From assembly GCA_037443785.1 (NCBI GenBank), contig JBBINR010000015.1, positions 1-64,000 of the forward strand: DNA of 64,000 bases, read 5' to 3'. Source of the DNA: JAQUOA01 sp037443785 (GTDB lineage Bacteria > Bacteroidota > Ignavibacteria > UBA10030 > UBA8401). Made by a program: the position numbers and the translations under genes. Shown here piece by piece: positions 28,654 to 38,669 of the stretch (its first letter is position 1; the number at the start of each line of letters is the position of its first letter). The notes beneath the pieces were generated by a model, which was not told the origin of the DNA, searched no databases, and saw only the letters and a program-made list of their open reading frames with translations.

Positions 28654-31494
28654 TTATTTTATCAACATCATTTTTTTCAGCTGCACCTTTTCACCACTTT
28701 GCAACCGAGCAAAATAGATTCCACTTGAAAGTTTCGATGCATCGAAAGTTGCTGAATAATTTCCTGCTTCTTTCACTTCATTCACCAGCGTTGCTACTTC
28801 TCTGCCGATTGCATCATAGACTTTCAAAGTGACGTAACTGTTCACCGGTAATTGATACCTGATCCGTGTCGAGGGATTGAAAGGGTTCGGATAGTTCTGT
28901 GCGAGCGCAAATTCTTTCGGCGCAACACCAACTATTATTTCAACAGATTGCGAGTAACTGAATTTTCCATCACGATCAATTTGTTTTAATCGATAGGCAA
29001 CATTGCCGTTTGCAGAAGCATCAACAAATGAATATGATTTTGGCGAATTGGTTGTTCCGTTTCCTTCCACAAATCCGATCTTTTCCCATTTCATAATTCC
29101 TAATTCATCCTTCATATTTTTCTTCTCAACTTCAAACCCATAGTTATTTGTTTCGGTTGCAGTAGCCCACGCTAATTGAACGTTGTTTACTGTCGTAACC
29201 GCAGTAAAGGAGGTCAACTCAACAGGAAGCGATGCATCAAACGGATTTGTAACAGCGGCAAAATTCTGTGAGAAATTTCCCAGCACCGTATTGAAACTGC
29301 CGCCAATGTATATTTTATCATACCCATGCGAAATTCCTATAGCTTGAACATAATTACCTTGATCAATTTGAGGGTTCCATGATGACGGCGTGCCGACAAC
29401 TTTATCAACAGCCGCAACGGAATACCTCGTAGTTCCGCCGACAGATTGGAAAAATCCTCCGATGTAAACATTTGAAGAATTAACAGCGATAGCATCCGGC
29501 GAACTGTCTAAATCGGGATTCCATGACGTCGGCGTACTGCTTGCAGTATCAAATGCCGCAATATGGTTTCGCGTTGTTCCCCCAATTTGATTGAACGACC
29601 CGCCGACATATACTGTTGAACCATCAACCGCAAATGAATAGACGTGAGAGTTTGCTCCGGGATTCCACGAAAGCACATGGCCGCTCCCGAAATCTACGGC
29701 GGCTATATTTTCTCTTGCGGAATCACCAACCGTATTAAACGGAGTGCCGCCAAGAAAAACCTTCTCACCGGCAACGGCAAGTGCGCCAACGCCAGCGGCA
29801 GAACCTGAGTACGTTACGTTTGGATTCCATGATGAGAGTGAGCCGCTATTCAAATCGAAAGCAGCCGCACCGTTGCGATTAAGACCGTTCACCGTATCAA
29901 TATTGCCGCCGATATATAATTTTCCGGCACTTTTTGCTAACGCAAAAATTTCCGGATTGGACGGACCAAAAATATTGGAATATTTAATTTCCGGTATGAA
30001 TGGTAAAACGCTGCCACCGGCAATTCCAACTGCCGCCAACCCATAAAATACTTCCGAATCAAATGAAGTGAATCTTCCCCCTACATAAAGAATAGTATCA
30101 GCTAACACCATTGCATTGATTGACGTTTCATTATCCGTTGAAACTGCATTCGGATTCCAGCTTGTTGGAATACCGGTGGACTGGTCAATTGCAGCGAGAC
30201 CATTTCGCACAACACCATTCACACTGTAAAAATTTCCGCCGATGTATACTTGCGAACCGGAAGTAAAAATTATACTGGGTGATTCACTCAGCGCTGGATT
30301 CCACAATAATAACCCGCCTGTTTCCGCATTGATGGCAGAAATATTTTTGCGAATCTCTCCGCCAAGTGAAGAAAAATACCCGCCGATATATAATGTTGTT
30401 CCATCTAAAAAGAATTGTTCAGCGCTGGTATGTGTCAACAACGGCGGGACAGCGCCGGAAATAACTGCGGAACTTGATGCATTGAGTGCGGCTAAACCGT
30501 ACGACGTCTGCCCGTGAAAACCTTGAAACGATCCGCCTGCATACAGTGTATCTCCTTTTACATATAATGCTGAAATAAATGAGGAGGTATCATTTGAAAA
30601 AATACTCTGAGAGATGTACGGATCGATCTGCGCATCCCAGCTTGTTGCAATTCCTGTCGTTGTATCTACCTGAGCGAGCGACCTCCTATTTTGTCCGCCA
30701 ATGGAAGTAAAATTTCCACCAATAAAAAGCAAATTACCGTACGAAATAATGGAGTTTATATTCAAATAAATCGGATCAGTCCAATGCGAAGGTGACGGAT
30801 CCCACGAATCAATCCCCCCGGAGATTTTATTAACCGCCGCCAGTTTATTTCTCGACGAATCACCGAGCATATTGAAATCTCCGGCTACGTATAATTTACT
30901 TCCATAAACATACAGTGAAGTTACATTTGCGGAAAACGATCCTGATATATAACCGGGTTGAAATGTTGTATCATACGTTTCCGTTGCAGCATCAAACGCG
31001 GCAAGATATGTGACGCTGTGTCCGTCAATAAGTGTAAAATTTCCACCGACATATAATATCCCATTATCAATCGCTAAAGCGTTCACCGAATTATTGGGCG
31101 TGGGATTCCAGCTTGTTACTGTCCCAGCCGAAGTAATGTGTGCAAGATTATTTCGAGTAACTCCTCCCACAGAAGTGAAATAGCCACCGATAAATAAGCC
31201 GCCAAATCCGTCCGGGACAGCGGCATCGACACTTCCATTGACAACGGGAAATGTTTGATCATACAGCCCGGTGGTTTTATTCACCATAACACTGCCGCCG
31301 GTATACGTGCCGAGATAACTAAATCCGCCCCCAAGCAGCACTATTCCGCGCGAGTCATCAACAATAATACTATTAACGGTATTGTTTGGGATCCAAAAAT
31401 TTCCGTCGCGTGTCTGTGCAAATACGTGAACAGTAGTAGCACAGATTGAGAGTATAAGCATTATAAAACTGCGGTAATTAAACGAACGCCTCAT
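28654..31494 (-). CDS. T9SS-exported WNP-repeat (delta-60-like) propeller protein (946 aa), output of cassette D
   Basis: The signal peptide ends near residue 26 (VFA|Q). About twelve units of 50-60 residues follow, each with YVGGxFxxVGGxxRxxLAAxD and ending in SWNP. This resembles delta-60/DUF5122-type propellers of cell-surface proteins. The C-terminus has the LPVELTSF linker, a WATATETNNYGFEVE segment and a sorting domain with QNYPNPFNP ending KMMLIK, which marks it as a T9SS substrate. The ribosome site is strong (CAGGAGG). The gene lies 29 nt after CheY-D and before a strong terminator. The cassette F output at 51847-54570 is its closest relative in the window. Confidence 0.92.
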   Translation of the reverse strand: MRRSFNYRSFIMLILSICATTVHVFAQTRDGNFWIPNNTVNSIIVDDSRGIVLLGGGFSYLGTYTGGSVMVNKTTGLYDQTFPVVNGSVDAAVPDGFGGLFIGGYFTSVGGVTRNNLAHITSAGTVTSWNPTPNNSVNALAIDNGILYVGGNFTLIDGHSVTYLAAFDAATETYDTTFQPGYISGSFSANVTSLYVYGSKLYVAGDFNMLGDSSRNKLAAVNKISGGIDSWDPSPSHWTDPIYLNINSIISYGNLLFIGGNFTSIGGQNRRSLAQVDTTTGIATSWDAQIDPYISQSIFSNDTSSFISALYVKGDTLYAGGSFQGFHGQTSYGLAALNASSSAVISGAVPPLLTHTSAEQFFLDGTTLYIGGYFSSLGGEIRKNISAINAETGGLLLWNPALSESPSIIFTSGSQVYIGGNFYSVNGVVRNGLAAIDQSTGIPTSWNPNAVSTDNETSINAMVLADTILYVGGRFTSFDSEVFYGLAAVGIAGGSVLPFIPEIKYSNIFGPSNPEIFALAKSAGKLYIGGNIDTVNGLNRNGAAAFDLNSGSLSSWNPNVTYSGSAAGVGALAVAGEKVFLGGTPFNTVGDSARENIAAVDFGSGHVLSWNPGANSHVYSFAVDGSTVYVGGSFNQIGGTTRNHIAAFDTASSTPTSWNPDLDSSPDAIAVNSSNVYIGGFFQSVGGTTRYSVAAVDKVVGTPSSWNPQIDQGNYVQAIGISHGYDKIYIGGSFNTVLGNFSQNFAAVTNPFDASLPVELTSFTAVTTVNNVQLAWATATETNNYGFEVEKKNMKDELGIMKWEKIGFVEGNGTTNSPKSYSFVDASANGNVAYRLKQIDRDGKFSYSQSVEIIVGVAPKEFALAQNYPNPFNPSTRIRYQLPVNSYVTLKVYDAIGREVATLVNEVKEAGNYSATFDASKLSSGIYFARLQSGEKVQLKKMMLIK

Positions 31495-31523
31495 GGCGAT
31501 CCTCCTGGAGATAATGAATGATG

Positions 31524-31874
31524 TTAGAGATTTGGATTTCCAATAAATAAACCGATGTCGATCAAATGTTCTTTGGTGATGTAAGCAATCGCTCCTGCAG
31601 TGCGGGCGGCATCCCGCAGTTTTTCATCGTTGTAGTCAGTCACGATCAACACTTTTGCATCAGCGTTCTGTTCAATTAATTTTCTTGTCGCGGTGATGCC
31701 GTCCATTCCTTTCATACGAATATCCATCAGCACCCAATCCGGGCGGACTGTTCTATACACTTCAAGACTTGTGCTCCCCTCCTCGCATTCAAAAAATTCA
31801 TTTGAATCCGAACCGAGCATCATCTTCAATGTTTCCCGCATGTTGCGATTGTCGTCTACGATTAAAAATTTCAT
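31524..31874 (-). CDS. CheY-like single-domain response regulator, cassette D
   Basis: This lone receiver of about 116 residues has D7-D8, phospho-acceptor D51 in WVLMDIRMKG, switch Thr in LIVTDYND and Lys in YITKEHL. The frame is open upstream to 31976, but ATG 31874 (MKFLIVDD) matches the paralogues, and AGGGGA lies about 11 nt before it. It is the nearest relative of the cassette C regulator. It is followed by the secreted-protein gene at 29 nt. Confidence 0.9.
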   Translation of the reverse strand: MKFLIVDDNRNMRETLKMMLGSDSNEFFECEEGSTSLEVYRTVRPDWVLMDIRMKGMDGITATRKLIEQNADAKVLIVTDYNDEKLRDAARTAGAIAYITKEHLIDIGLFIGNPNL

Positions 31875-31967
31875 GATGATTATTTCCCCTGTGCAAAAAT
31901 GCAGAGGAACAAGCGGAGTCTCAATCCGTGCAGGCATGTAATTGCATGGGGGCTGGCACCCACATCG

Positions 31968-32006
31968 AAATTCCAAATACCAAAAGATGACGGCAATTTG
32001 GAATTT
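31968..32006. repeat. 11-bp inverted repeat between RR-D and CheY-D
   Basis: AAATTCCAAAT (31968-31978) is the perfect inverted complement of ATTTGGAATTT (31996-32006), with a 17-nt loop. It is followed by repeated TTTTTGGA runs. It could be an attenuating hairpin, or a copy of the AT-rich intergenic repeats common in this group. It does not have the 9-2-9 form of the other cassettes. Confidence 0.5.
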
Positions 32007-32039
32007 ATTAGTACTTTGGCTTTTTGGATTTTTGGATTT

Positions 32040-32693
32040 TTACAGAAGGTTTTTATGCTCAATCACAAATTTGAGCAAAGCGTTGTTGCCTGTGATGTTG
32101 AGCTTGTCGCAGATGTTGGAGCGGTGGCGTTCCACTGTTTTAGGACTGATAAAAAGAAACTCCGCAATTTCTTTGGAAGTTTTATTCTCTGAAATTAATT
32201 TCAACACTTTTCGCTGCATTGTTGTTAATTCGGAAAGCCCGATCTTTGCGTCAGTTCCTTCGTTCACTTTTTTTGTCCGCTTCACAAGAAACCCGGAGAT
32301 CGCAGGGCTGATATATTGCTTTCCTGAAGCAACAGAACGAATGCATTCAATAATATCGCTCACGGCAGAATCTTTCAGCACGTATCCCATGACGCCAAAA
32401 TCAACCGCCTTGTTGAACATGTCTTCTTGATCATACATCGTCAGAATAATGACATCGGTATCGAGCTTTCGCTTGGTCAGTTCTTTCAGGACATCAAGCC
32501 CTTTTAATTTCGGCATGTCCATATCCAGCACAGCAATCTGTGGTTTGAAAGTTTCAATGGCATGCAACGCCTGTTCGCCGTTGCGCGATTCCTGCAAAAG
32601 CTGAAAATCTTTTTCCGATTCAATTGCCTGGCGTAATCCATGAAGAAACATCGGATGATCGTCAGCGATTATGATTGTGATTAGTGTATTCAT
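32040..32693 (-). CDS. NarL/FixJ-family response regulator, cassette D
   Basis: This 217-residue protein has a receiver with D11-D12, phospho-acceptor D57 in IAVLDMDMP and Lys in GYVLKDSA. The LuxR/GerE helix-turn-helix occupies about 156-217 (LTTMQRKVLK, SKEIAEFLFISPKTVERHR). It starts 9 nt after the kinase D stop, so the two are co-transcribed. It is the presumed activator of CheY-D and the 946-residue secreted protein, though the operator there is the least clear of the six. Confidence 0.95.
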   Translation of the reverse strand: MNTLITIIIADDHPMFLHGLRQAIESEKDFQLLQESRNGEQALHAIETFKPQIAVLDMDMPKLKGLDVLKELTKRKLDTDVIILTMYDQEDMFNKAVDFGVMGYVLKDSAVSDIIECIRSVASGKQYISPAISGFLVKRTKKVNEGTDAKIGLSELTTMQRKVLKLISENKTSKEIAEFLFISPKTVERHRSNICDKLNITGNNALLKFVIEHKNLL

Positions 32694-32702
32694 AATTGAT
32701 TT

Positions 32703-35700
32703 CTATAAGCGTTCATTTTTGGAGAACGGAATTTCAAATTCTAACTTTGTTCCTTTGCCAGGCTCTGTATGATATGACATTGTTCCATTCAATATTCTCA
32801 CACGCTCATTCATTCCACGCATTCCAAAACCTTTCCCGTTTTTATTATCTGCGAATGAAAATCCCCTGCCGTTATCTTCTACCGTAATAAACACAACATT
32901 GTGATTTATTTTTACAGCGAGTTTTGCTTTTGTAGCATGTGAATGTTTAAGAATATTATTCAAACTCTCCTGAACAATACGGTAAATATTAATTTCTTTC
33001 TCTTTTGTAAAAACATTATCTACATCATCAATCTCCCGTTCAACAATAATGGAGGATGATTCCGAAACTTTTTGCACAGTGGAATGAAGTGCGTCGGATA
33101 ATCCTAACCGATCCAATTGATATGGACGAAGATTGTGCGAAATCTCCCGCACTTCTTTAAGAGTATCAGAAATAATCGACGAGATAAAATCAAAATGGTC
33201 TTTTGACTGATGTTGTTCTTCTGCGTTGCGCGCTCCAAGCACAGCGCGGTTCTTTACTACCAAAAGATTTTGTCCAAGACTGTCGTGCAATTCTGCAGCA
33301 ATGCGCTCCCTGTCTTGCTCTTGCTGTTCAAGCAATTGACGCGAGAATTCTTCCTGCCACTGTTGTTCGCGGCGAAGGATCGTAAATCTTCTTCGCACAA
33401 TAACTATCAATGAACCAATAACGATGACCAACACTCCGCCCCGAAACCACCATGTTTTGTAATATGGCGGAAGAACGATGATCTGAATCGATGTTCCTCG
33501 TTCATTCCAGACACCATCGCCGTTAGTTCCCTTGACGCGAAATGTGTATGAACCGGGATCAAGATTTGTGTACGTAGCCGTTCGGTTTGTTCCGGAATAA
33601 TTCCATCCGTTATCGAATCCTTCCAGCATGTACGCGTATTTATTTTTATTCGGTGCTGCATAATCAAGCGACGCAAATTCAAATGTGATAATATTTTGAT
33701 CGGGGTGCAGCGTCACTGGCTTTTGCGGCTTCGCAGTTGAATGCTGCAATGTGTTGGAAAAAACAATCGACTGATTCTGCACTTTAATATCAGCAAAGAC
33801 AATCGGGGGAACATACGTTCGTGTGTAAATCGATTCAGGATAAAAACTATTCCATCCTTCAATTCCGCCGAAGTACATTTTGCCGGTTTCATCTTTCCAA
33901 AATTCATAGCGATTAAATTCGCTGCTCTGCAGTCCATCGTGCGCGTCATACCGCGCCGTAACTTTCATTGTTAAAGGATCGAATGAAAATATTCCGCTGT
34001 TACAGCTCATCCATAAATACTTTTGTTTGTCCGAAAGGATTCCGTAAATAACATCATTCGGAATTCCGTTGGAAGCGGTGAAACGATGAGTAACAATGTT
34101 TGTTCTCGTATCAAATCTATTGAGACCGCCGCCATCGGTTCCAATCCACAGCACTGCCGGATCGTTCGGATCATCAAGGATAGTAAGGACATAATTGTTT
34201 GTCAGAGTAGTGCTGTCATTTACTACAGAACGGAAAAATTCGACCCTTCCTTTTTGCTCATCAAACTTAATGAGACCGGCGTTCGTGGTGCCGATCCATA
34301 CAATATTATTTTTGCCCCGATGGATCGCAGTTAGAAATGCATACTCAGTACTATTTTTTAATAATGATGGATTCTCAGCATACTCGGCCAAATTATATGT
34401 GATGAATTTTTTCTTCAGCGAATCAAATCTTGCCAATGCGCTGCCGAACGTTATCCAGACAGAACTATCATTAACGGCAAATACTCTCTGCGGTTCGTGG
34501 ATTTTTATTCCCTCTTTTAAATCTTCCGGAGTAAACACCGTCAATTTTTTTGTAAATGTATTGTACGCATCCAAACGCCTGTTTCTCTTTTCCCAGAACC
34601 AAAGCGTTCCCGAGAAGTCCCTTACCACTGTATATTTATCTACCGTCCTTACGTTCGCCGTAATGGAATTTGATTTCTGTATCTCAGAAAACTCTTCTTC
34701 AAACCGTTCAAAAGCAAATGGACCGGGTCTACGATGAAAGCGTTCAAGCAATGGATTGTATTTTATAATTCCATACCCGCCGGTAGAAACCCACAACATT
34801 CCGCTGTGGTCAAAATAGGTCTTGGTGCTGAGTGTAATTCCCAGCGGTTGAAATTTCCGCGTTACGGGATCATAATATCCTTGATTGGAAAATACATTTA
34901 TGAAAAATCTTCCATCAGAAAGTTCTTGCACGGCAACGCCGGGAAGTGTGTCATGATTTTGAATGATCCGATGATTTGCCGCTATCCCGGTTGACCTGTC
35001 CAAAATGTCAAAACCGTGGTCATTGGCAATCCATATTCTTCTGCGGCTGTCTTCAAAAATATTTTTTGCAACATTCTCGGTTAATCCGAATTTTGTGTGG
35101 GTGCAGAAAATATGTTCACGCTTGCCGGTGTGAAAGTTGTAAGCAAATATTCCTTTTGAAAGAGTCGATATCCATAGCGTAGAATCTCTTCCGAGAAACA
35201 ACGAGCTCACCATTGATGAATACGGTAGCGTTATCTCTGTTGAATCAAAAAGAATTCGAGTGAATACATTTGTTGTTGGATCGAATGAGCATACTCCTCC
35301 ATCGATGGTTGCAACAAATAATTTTCCGTTCCATCCACTAATGATCTTGAAAACATAATTGGACGGGATGCTTGTCCTGTCTTTTTCGACCTTGCGGAAA
35401 GAGGTGAACGTTTCTGTTTCTTCATTGAAGCGATTCAAGCCGCCGCCGGACGTACCTATCCACAATGTTTGGGTGCTGTCGATATGGAGTGATGTGATGT
35501 AATTTGCAGAGAGGGTGCTGGTATCATTGATACTATTTCTGAACACGCGAAAGGAATATCCATCAAACCTGTTTAAACCGTCTTTCGTACCAAACCACAA
35601 AAATCCGTGACGATCCTCCGCAATGGACATGACAAGATTCTGCGAAAGCCCTTGCTCCACAGTATAGCGTTCAAACAGCGGCTGGCCGGCAGCACCAATA

Positions 35701-35843
35701 ACAGTGATGCAAAGTAAGAATAGAAATCGAATCAAACGTATATTTTTGGTGAAGGGATTAAAAAAAATTGACTGGGAAAAATAGAGAGCAGTTTGGTAAG
35801 AATCAAGAAAAAGATCATGCACGGCAATTTTTCTGCGGTGCAT
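32703..35843 (-). CDS. Reg_prop/Y_Y_Y periplasmic-sensor histidine kinase, cassette D
   Basis: This 1046-residue protein has an unusually long N-terminus: the hydrophobic signal segment (RFLFLLCITVIGAAG) begins only near residue 40, so the true start may be downstream at a non-ATG codon. Propeller repeats (FLWFGTKDGLNRFDG type) and a Y_Y_Y domain are followed by a membrane helix (about 798-817). The HisKA_3 domain has phospho-His H853 in AAELHDSLGQ, and the HATPase domain has NNILKHS, DNGRGF and GFGMRGM. It lies 38 nt after the nitrobindin gene with no terminator seen, so it may be co-transcribed with that gene. Confidence 0.91.
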   Translation of the reverse strand: MHRRKIAVHDLFLDSYQTALYFSQSIFFNPFTKNIRLIRFLFLLCITVIGAAGQPLFERYTVEQGLSQNLVMSIAEDRHGFLWFGTKDGLNRFDGYSFRVFRNSINDTSTLSANYITSLHIDSTQTLWIGTSGGGLNRFNEETETFTSFRKVEKDRTSIPSNYVFKIISGWNGKLFVATIDGGVCSFDPTTNVFTRILFDSTEITLPYSSMVSSLFLGRDSTLWISTLSKGIFAYNFHTGKREHIFCTHTKFGLTENVAKNIFEDSRRRIWIANDHGFDILDRSTGIAANHRIIQNHDTLPGVAVQELSDGRFFINVFSNQGYYDPVTRKFQPLGITLSTKTYFDHSGMLWVSTGGYGIIKYNPLLERFHRRPGPFAFERFEEEFSEIQKSNSITANVRTVDKYTVVRDFSGTLWFWEKRNRRLDAYNTFTKKLTVFTPEDLKEGIKIHEPQRVFAVNDSSVWITFGSALARFDSLKKKFITYNLAEYAENPSLLKNSTEYAFLTAIHRGKNNIVWIGTTNAGLIKFDEQKGRVEFFRSVVNDSTTLTNNYVLTILDDPNDPAVLWIGTDGGGLNRFDTRTNIVTHRFTASNGIPNDVIYGILSDKQKYLWMSCNSGIFSFDPLTMKVTARYDAHDGLQSSEFNRYEFWKDETGKMYFGGIEGWNSFYPESIYTRTYVPPIVFADIKVQNQSIVFSNTLQHSTAKPQKPVTLHPDQNIITFEFASLDYAAPNKNKYAYMLEGFDNGWNYSGTNRTATYTNLDPGSYTFRVKGTNGDGVWNERGTSIQIIVLPPYYKTWWFRGGVLVIVIGSLIVIVRRRFTILRREQQWQEEFSRQLLEQQEQDRERIAAELHDSLGQNLLVVKNRAVLGARNAEEQHQSKDHFDFISSIISDTLKEVREISHNLRPYQLDRLGLSDALHSTVQKVSESSSIIVEREIDDVDNVFTKEKEINIYRIVQESLNNILKHSHATKAKLAVKINHNVVFITVEDNGRGFSFADNKNGKGFGMRGMNERVRILNGTMSYHTEPGKGTKLEFEIPFSKNERL

Positions 35844-35881
35844 GGTATAAATTGATACACTGCTTATTTCACAGAAGCATT

Positions 35882-36370
35882 TTAGTTGTCCATTCTCGTT
35901 AAACGGCCGGACAGATGTCTTTGATATGATGGGTTTGCTGTCGTACTCATGGTAAGCTCATAGTGCAAAACATTTTTTGCGAAGGTATATATTCTTCCGG
36001 ATCGAATCATACGTTCATCATTATGTATTGAGACGCTCGCCAACGGAAGTTGGATTGTGGTATCATTCATCCGTTGTGCAGTGCCCCTTAGGATCTCCAT
36101 TCGACCGCTTTTCTGCGCGCTGACTATCTCACATAATCCTTTCCCTTTGTCGATAAGAAAACCAGATTCCCAGAATATCGGCTCGTTATTTTTGTTGCCT
36201 GAAGATAATATCCATGTACGTTGTTCAAAATGAATCACGGCATCTTTGTTATTGTTCGTAAAAATGGTTTCTTCACGATATTCCATAGGCATAATCGTTG
36301 GGTATTCAGCATAACCAATTCCCTGCCATTTACCAACCAAAGAAGTCAAATCAATAATTGTAATATCCAT
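35882..36370 (-). CDS. Nitrobindin-like haem-binding beta-barrel protein
   Basis: This 162-residue protein has no signal peptide, so it is cytoplasmic. It shows the nitrobindin/THAP4-type pattern: LVGKWQGIGYAEYP near the N-terminus, then YREETIF, QRTW, FWESGF, and a late RHLSGRL whose His matches the usual proximal haem ligand position. Members of this family bind ferric haem and react with nitric oxide or peroxynitrite. It is about the family's usual length. It lies 35 nt after a T9SS-protein gene and 38 nt before kinase D, so all three may share a transcript. The link to signalling is unproven. Confidence 0.8.
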   Translation of the reverse strand: MDITIIDLTSLVGKWQGIGYAEYPTIMPMEYREETIFTNNNKDAVIHFEQRTWILSSGNKNNEPIFWESGFLIDKGKGLCEIVSAQKSGRMEILRGTAQRMNDTTIQLPLASVSIHNDERMIRSGRIYTFAKNVLHYELTMSTTANPSYQRHLSGRLTRMDN

Positions 36371-36405
36371 AGGTTAATTTTTTAAATACTTCCAATTTGC
36401 CCATA

Positions 36406-38079
36406 TTATTTTATTAGTATCATTTTTTGTGTCGAAATAAAATGACCTGCTTTCAGCGTATAGAAATAGATACCGCTGGAAACATTCGACGCATCAAATG
36501 TTACGGAATATTTCCCCGCTTCGTTCACTTCGTTGACTAACACGGCAACTTCTCTGCCGATAGCATCAAACACTTTGAGTGTTACAAAACTGTTCACCGG
36601 TAATTGATAACTGATCACAGTAGACGGGTTAAAGGGATTAGGGTAGTTTTGGCGTAATTGGTACGATGCCGGTACTTCAATATCGTTCGATGCAACGGAT
36701 GTTGCAATTTGTTTGTAATGAAGAAATAATCTGGCGCCAATAAAGAAGTAATTATTTCCTGCACTGTCAGCAATATCGAGATAATGATTGGCAGGTTCCC
36801 ACAATCCGTTCAACCATGCATCGGCGGAATGAAATGTGATATTATTATTACCGTCGTATGCGTACGCATAGCGTATAAAATTTTCCCATTGTCCGTTTTT
36901 CCATTGTTCCGTTAACTCTGAAAGTTGGTTTCCTTTTCCATCATAGGAGGAAGAGCTGCGGAAATAATTCTCCCGTTGACCCGATATCCATCGCTCAAAT
37001 AAAAATAAAATTTTCTTTCCATTGGCATCATACGTGAACGTAGAGAGTACATAACTTTCCCAGTGTTGAGCCGTCCATTGTTCAAGAAGGTCTGTGGTTT
37101 TATTCCCACGGTCGTCATACGTTAATACGTGACGCTCAAGATTCTCCCATTGTTCGTTTTTCCATACTTCTTGTACTGTTGAAGTTTCGTTCCCGTTAAT
37201 ATCATAAGCGTATGTAGTTCGATCATAATTTACCCATTGATTATTTACCCATTCCTCAGCAAGCCAAGAAATTATTCTCCCGCTTTCATCGTATGTATAC
37301 GTGTAACGGAAAGAATATCCAGATTGACCTGCTATCCAATATTCAAACACGAAAATTGTTGTACTACCATTATACGAATAGCTGAATTGATCAGATTTTT
37401 CCCAATGATCATTTATCCATTCTTCATTTAAATCCGTTAGAATTTTGCCTTCATCATTGTAGGTGTAGGTGTAACGATAAAAATTCTCCCATTGTCCATT
37501 GATCCGATGTTCGTATAAAAAGGAAATTGTTTTTCCTTTTGTATTATATGTCCAGGTATACCGGATGAGATTCATCCACTGTTCGTTTTTCCATCGCTCG
37601 ACTAATTCTGAAACCTTTCTGCCGTTTTCATCATACGCAAACGTGGTGCGGCTATACTTCACCCATTGACCATTTTCTCGTTTCTCGATTACTTCAAAAT
37701 GATTACTTCCGTTTGCATTGATGCTGTAAGAATACCTCAGAGAGTCAACGACACCGTAAACAACCACTGTATCTACGGCGTAGATCGAGCCGGTGTATGT
37801 GCGAGATACTGCTTCACTCTTTACCATTGCAGTACCATCTTTTACATTCGGGTTGAGAAGAATTTCATTGCAGCGGGAAATTTCTTCGCGCACAAGTTTC
37901 CTAAGTTCATTTTGCGAGATATGCTGTAGTCCTTTTGCATTCCTCAATCGTGCCATTAATTTAACGTGAAGCGGATTTTCTCTTTTGTCAAGTTCTTGAG
38001 CGGGAAGAACACCTGCCGTGAAACACCAGAATATTGTAAGCGCTTTGAATAAAAGATTAATTTGCGAAAAGTATTGCAT
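36406..38079 (-). CDS. T9SS-exported protein with eleven WxNGQWEN/TYTYDENG repeats
   Basis: This 557-residue protein has a signal peptide (cut near residue 28, LPA|QE) and a short helical region. From about 133 to 440 there are eleven tandem units of 28-29 residues, each with W-x-NGQWEN, an aromatic RYTYTYDENGK strand, then xLxE. The pattern recalls YD-type repeats. The C-terminus has QNYPNPFNP (about residue 475) and ends in SGIYFYTLKAG...KMILIK, the second flavour of sorting domain in this window, shared with the protein at 49613-51655. It lacks the LPVEL linker. The function is unknown; the repeat suggests an extended beta-structured surface protein. Confidence 0.85.
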   Translation of the reverse strand: MQYFSQINLLFKALTIFWCFTAGVLPAQELDKRENPLHVKLMARLRNAKGLQHISQNELRKLVREEISRCNEILLNPNVKDGTAMVKSEAVSRTYTGSIYAVDTVVVYGVVDSLRYSYSINANGSNHFEVIEKRENGQWVKYSRTTFAYDENGRKVSELVERWKNEQWMNLIRYTWTYNTKGKTISFLYEHRINGQWENFYRYTYTYNDEGKILTDLNEEWINDHWEKSDQFSYSYNGSTTIFVFEYWIAGQSGYSFRYTYTYDESGRIISWLAEEWVNNQWVNYDRTTYAYDINGNETSTVQEVWKNEQWENLERHVLTYDDRGNKTTDLLEQWTAQHWESYVLSTFTYDANGKKILFLFERWISGQRENYFRSSSSYDGKGNQLSELTEQWKNGQWENFIRYAYAYDGNNNITFHSADAWLNGLWEPANHYLDIADSAGNNYFFIGARLFLHYKQIATSVASNDIEVPASYQLRQNYPNPFNPSTVISYQLPVNSFVTLKVFDAIGREVAVLVNEVNEAGKYSVTFDASNVSSGIYFYTLKAGHFISTQKMILIK

Positions 38080-38246
38080 TTAGGTTTTCTGTAATTGTTA
38101 TTTTTTAAAATTAAGGAGAGATGCACTTCTTACATCATTGCCCAACAGATGTTAACATTCCTACCTTCTAGAGCCGAAGTATTGACGTGGAACGAAGTGC
38201 ATTATAAGATTTTGCCAGACGTTATAAACAACATTGATGTGATAAC

Positions 38247-38651
38247 TTATATAACTCTCTTCCAGTAGCCAATTTTTTTATCCCCGCAGTACAATTCTTG
38301 TGTAAGAACGAATTGTCCCTGCAACGGCATAGCAAAATAACGTTTAGAGGTATCTGTATTAGTATTTGCCAGATAACATTTGAATATCATTGGAATCCCA
38401 TGATAAGAGAAACTCCTCTGCGCTTCGGTATTCAAATAAAAACCTACCGAAGTAGCGGCAATCACAGTATCGTTCCCAAATAGTTCAGAGTATATTTTTC
38501 CATTTGTCTGCTTCACATTCACCGTAAAATTGCCTTCGACACAACCGGACGAAGAATAAACTAATTGATTGCCTTCAGGCGCACACCCAAACAGCAACAG
38601 CGCTAATGCCAAATTGCGGGAAATTTTTTTATGGAAATATTCTTTGACCAT
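38247..38651 (-). CDS. Small predicted lipoprotein of unknown function
   Basis: This protein of about 134 residues has an N-terminal basic stretch and a hydrophobic segment ending in LLFGC, a plausible lipobox with Cys near residue 24. The rest is beta-rich, with several Cys and aromatic residues, and matches no family I recognise. ATG 38651 was preferred to the adjoining GTG. It is the last gene of a three-gene run with the membrane acyltransferase (18 nt upstream) and the methyltransferase. The spacer 38080-38246 after it shows no clear terminator. Confidence 0.65.
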   Translation of the reverse strand: MVKEYFHKKISRNLALALLLFGCAPEGNQLVYSSSGCVEGNFTVNVKQTNGKIYSELFGNDTVIAATSVGFYLNTEAQRSFSYHGIPMIFKCYLANTNTDTSKRYFAMPLQGQFVLTQELYCGDKKIGYWKRVI

Positions 38652-38669
38652 CACAATGTCAAGGTATCG

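Noticed and set aside
31945..31964. Possible cassette D operator CATGGGGGC-TG-GCACCCACA
   Set aside because: Only 6 of 9 arm positions match and no -7 box follows. It sits at the expected place, about 80 bp before CheY-D, but is too weak to list as a feature.
38130..38155. Inverted repeat TTACATC...GATGTTAA before the WxNGQWEN-repeat gene
   Set aside because: The arms are short and the 11-nt loop does not fit the 9-2-9 pattern; it may be chance.
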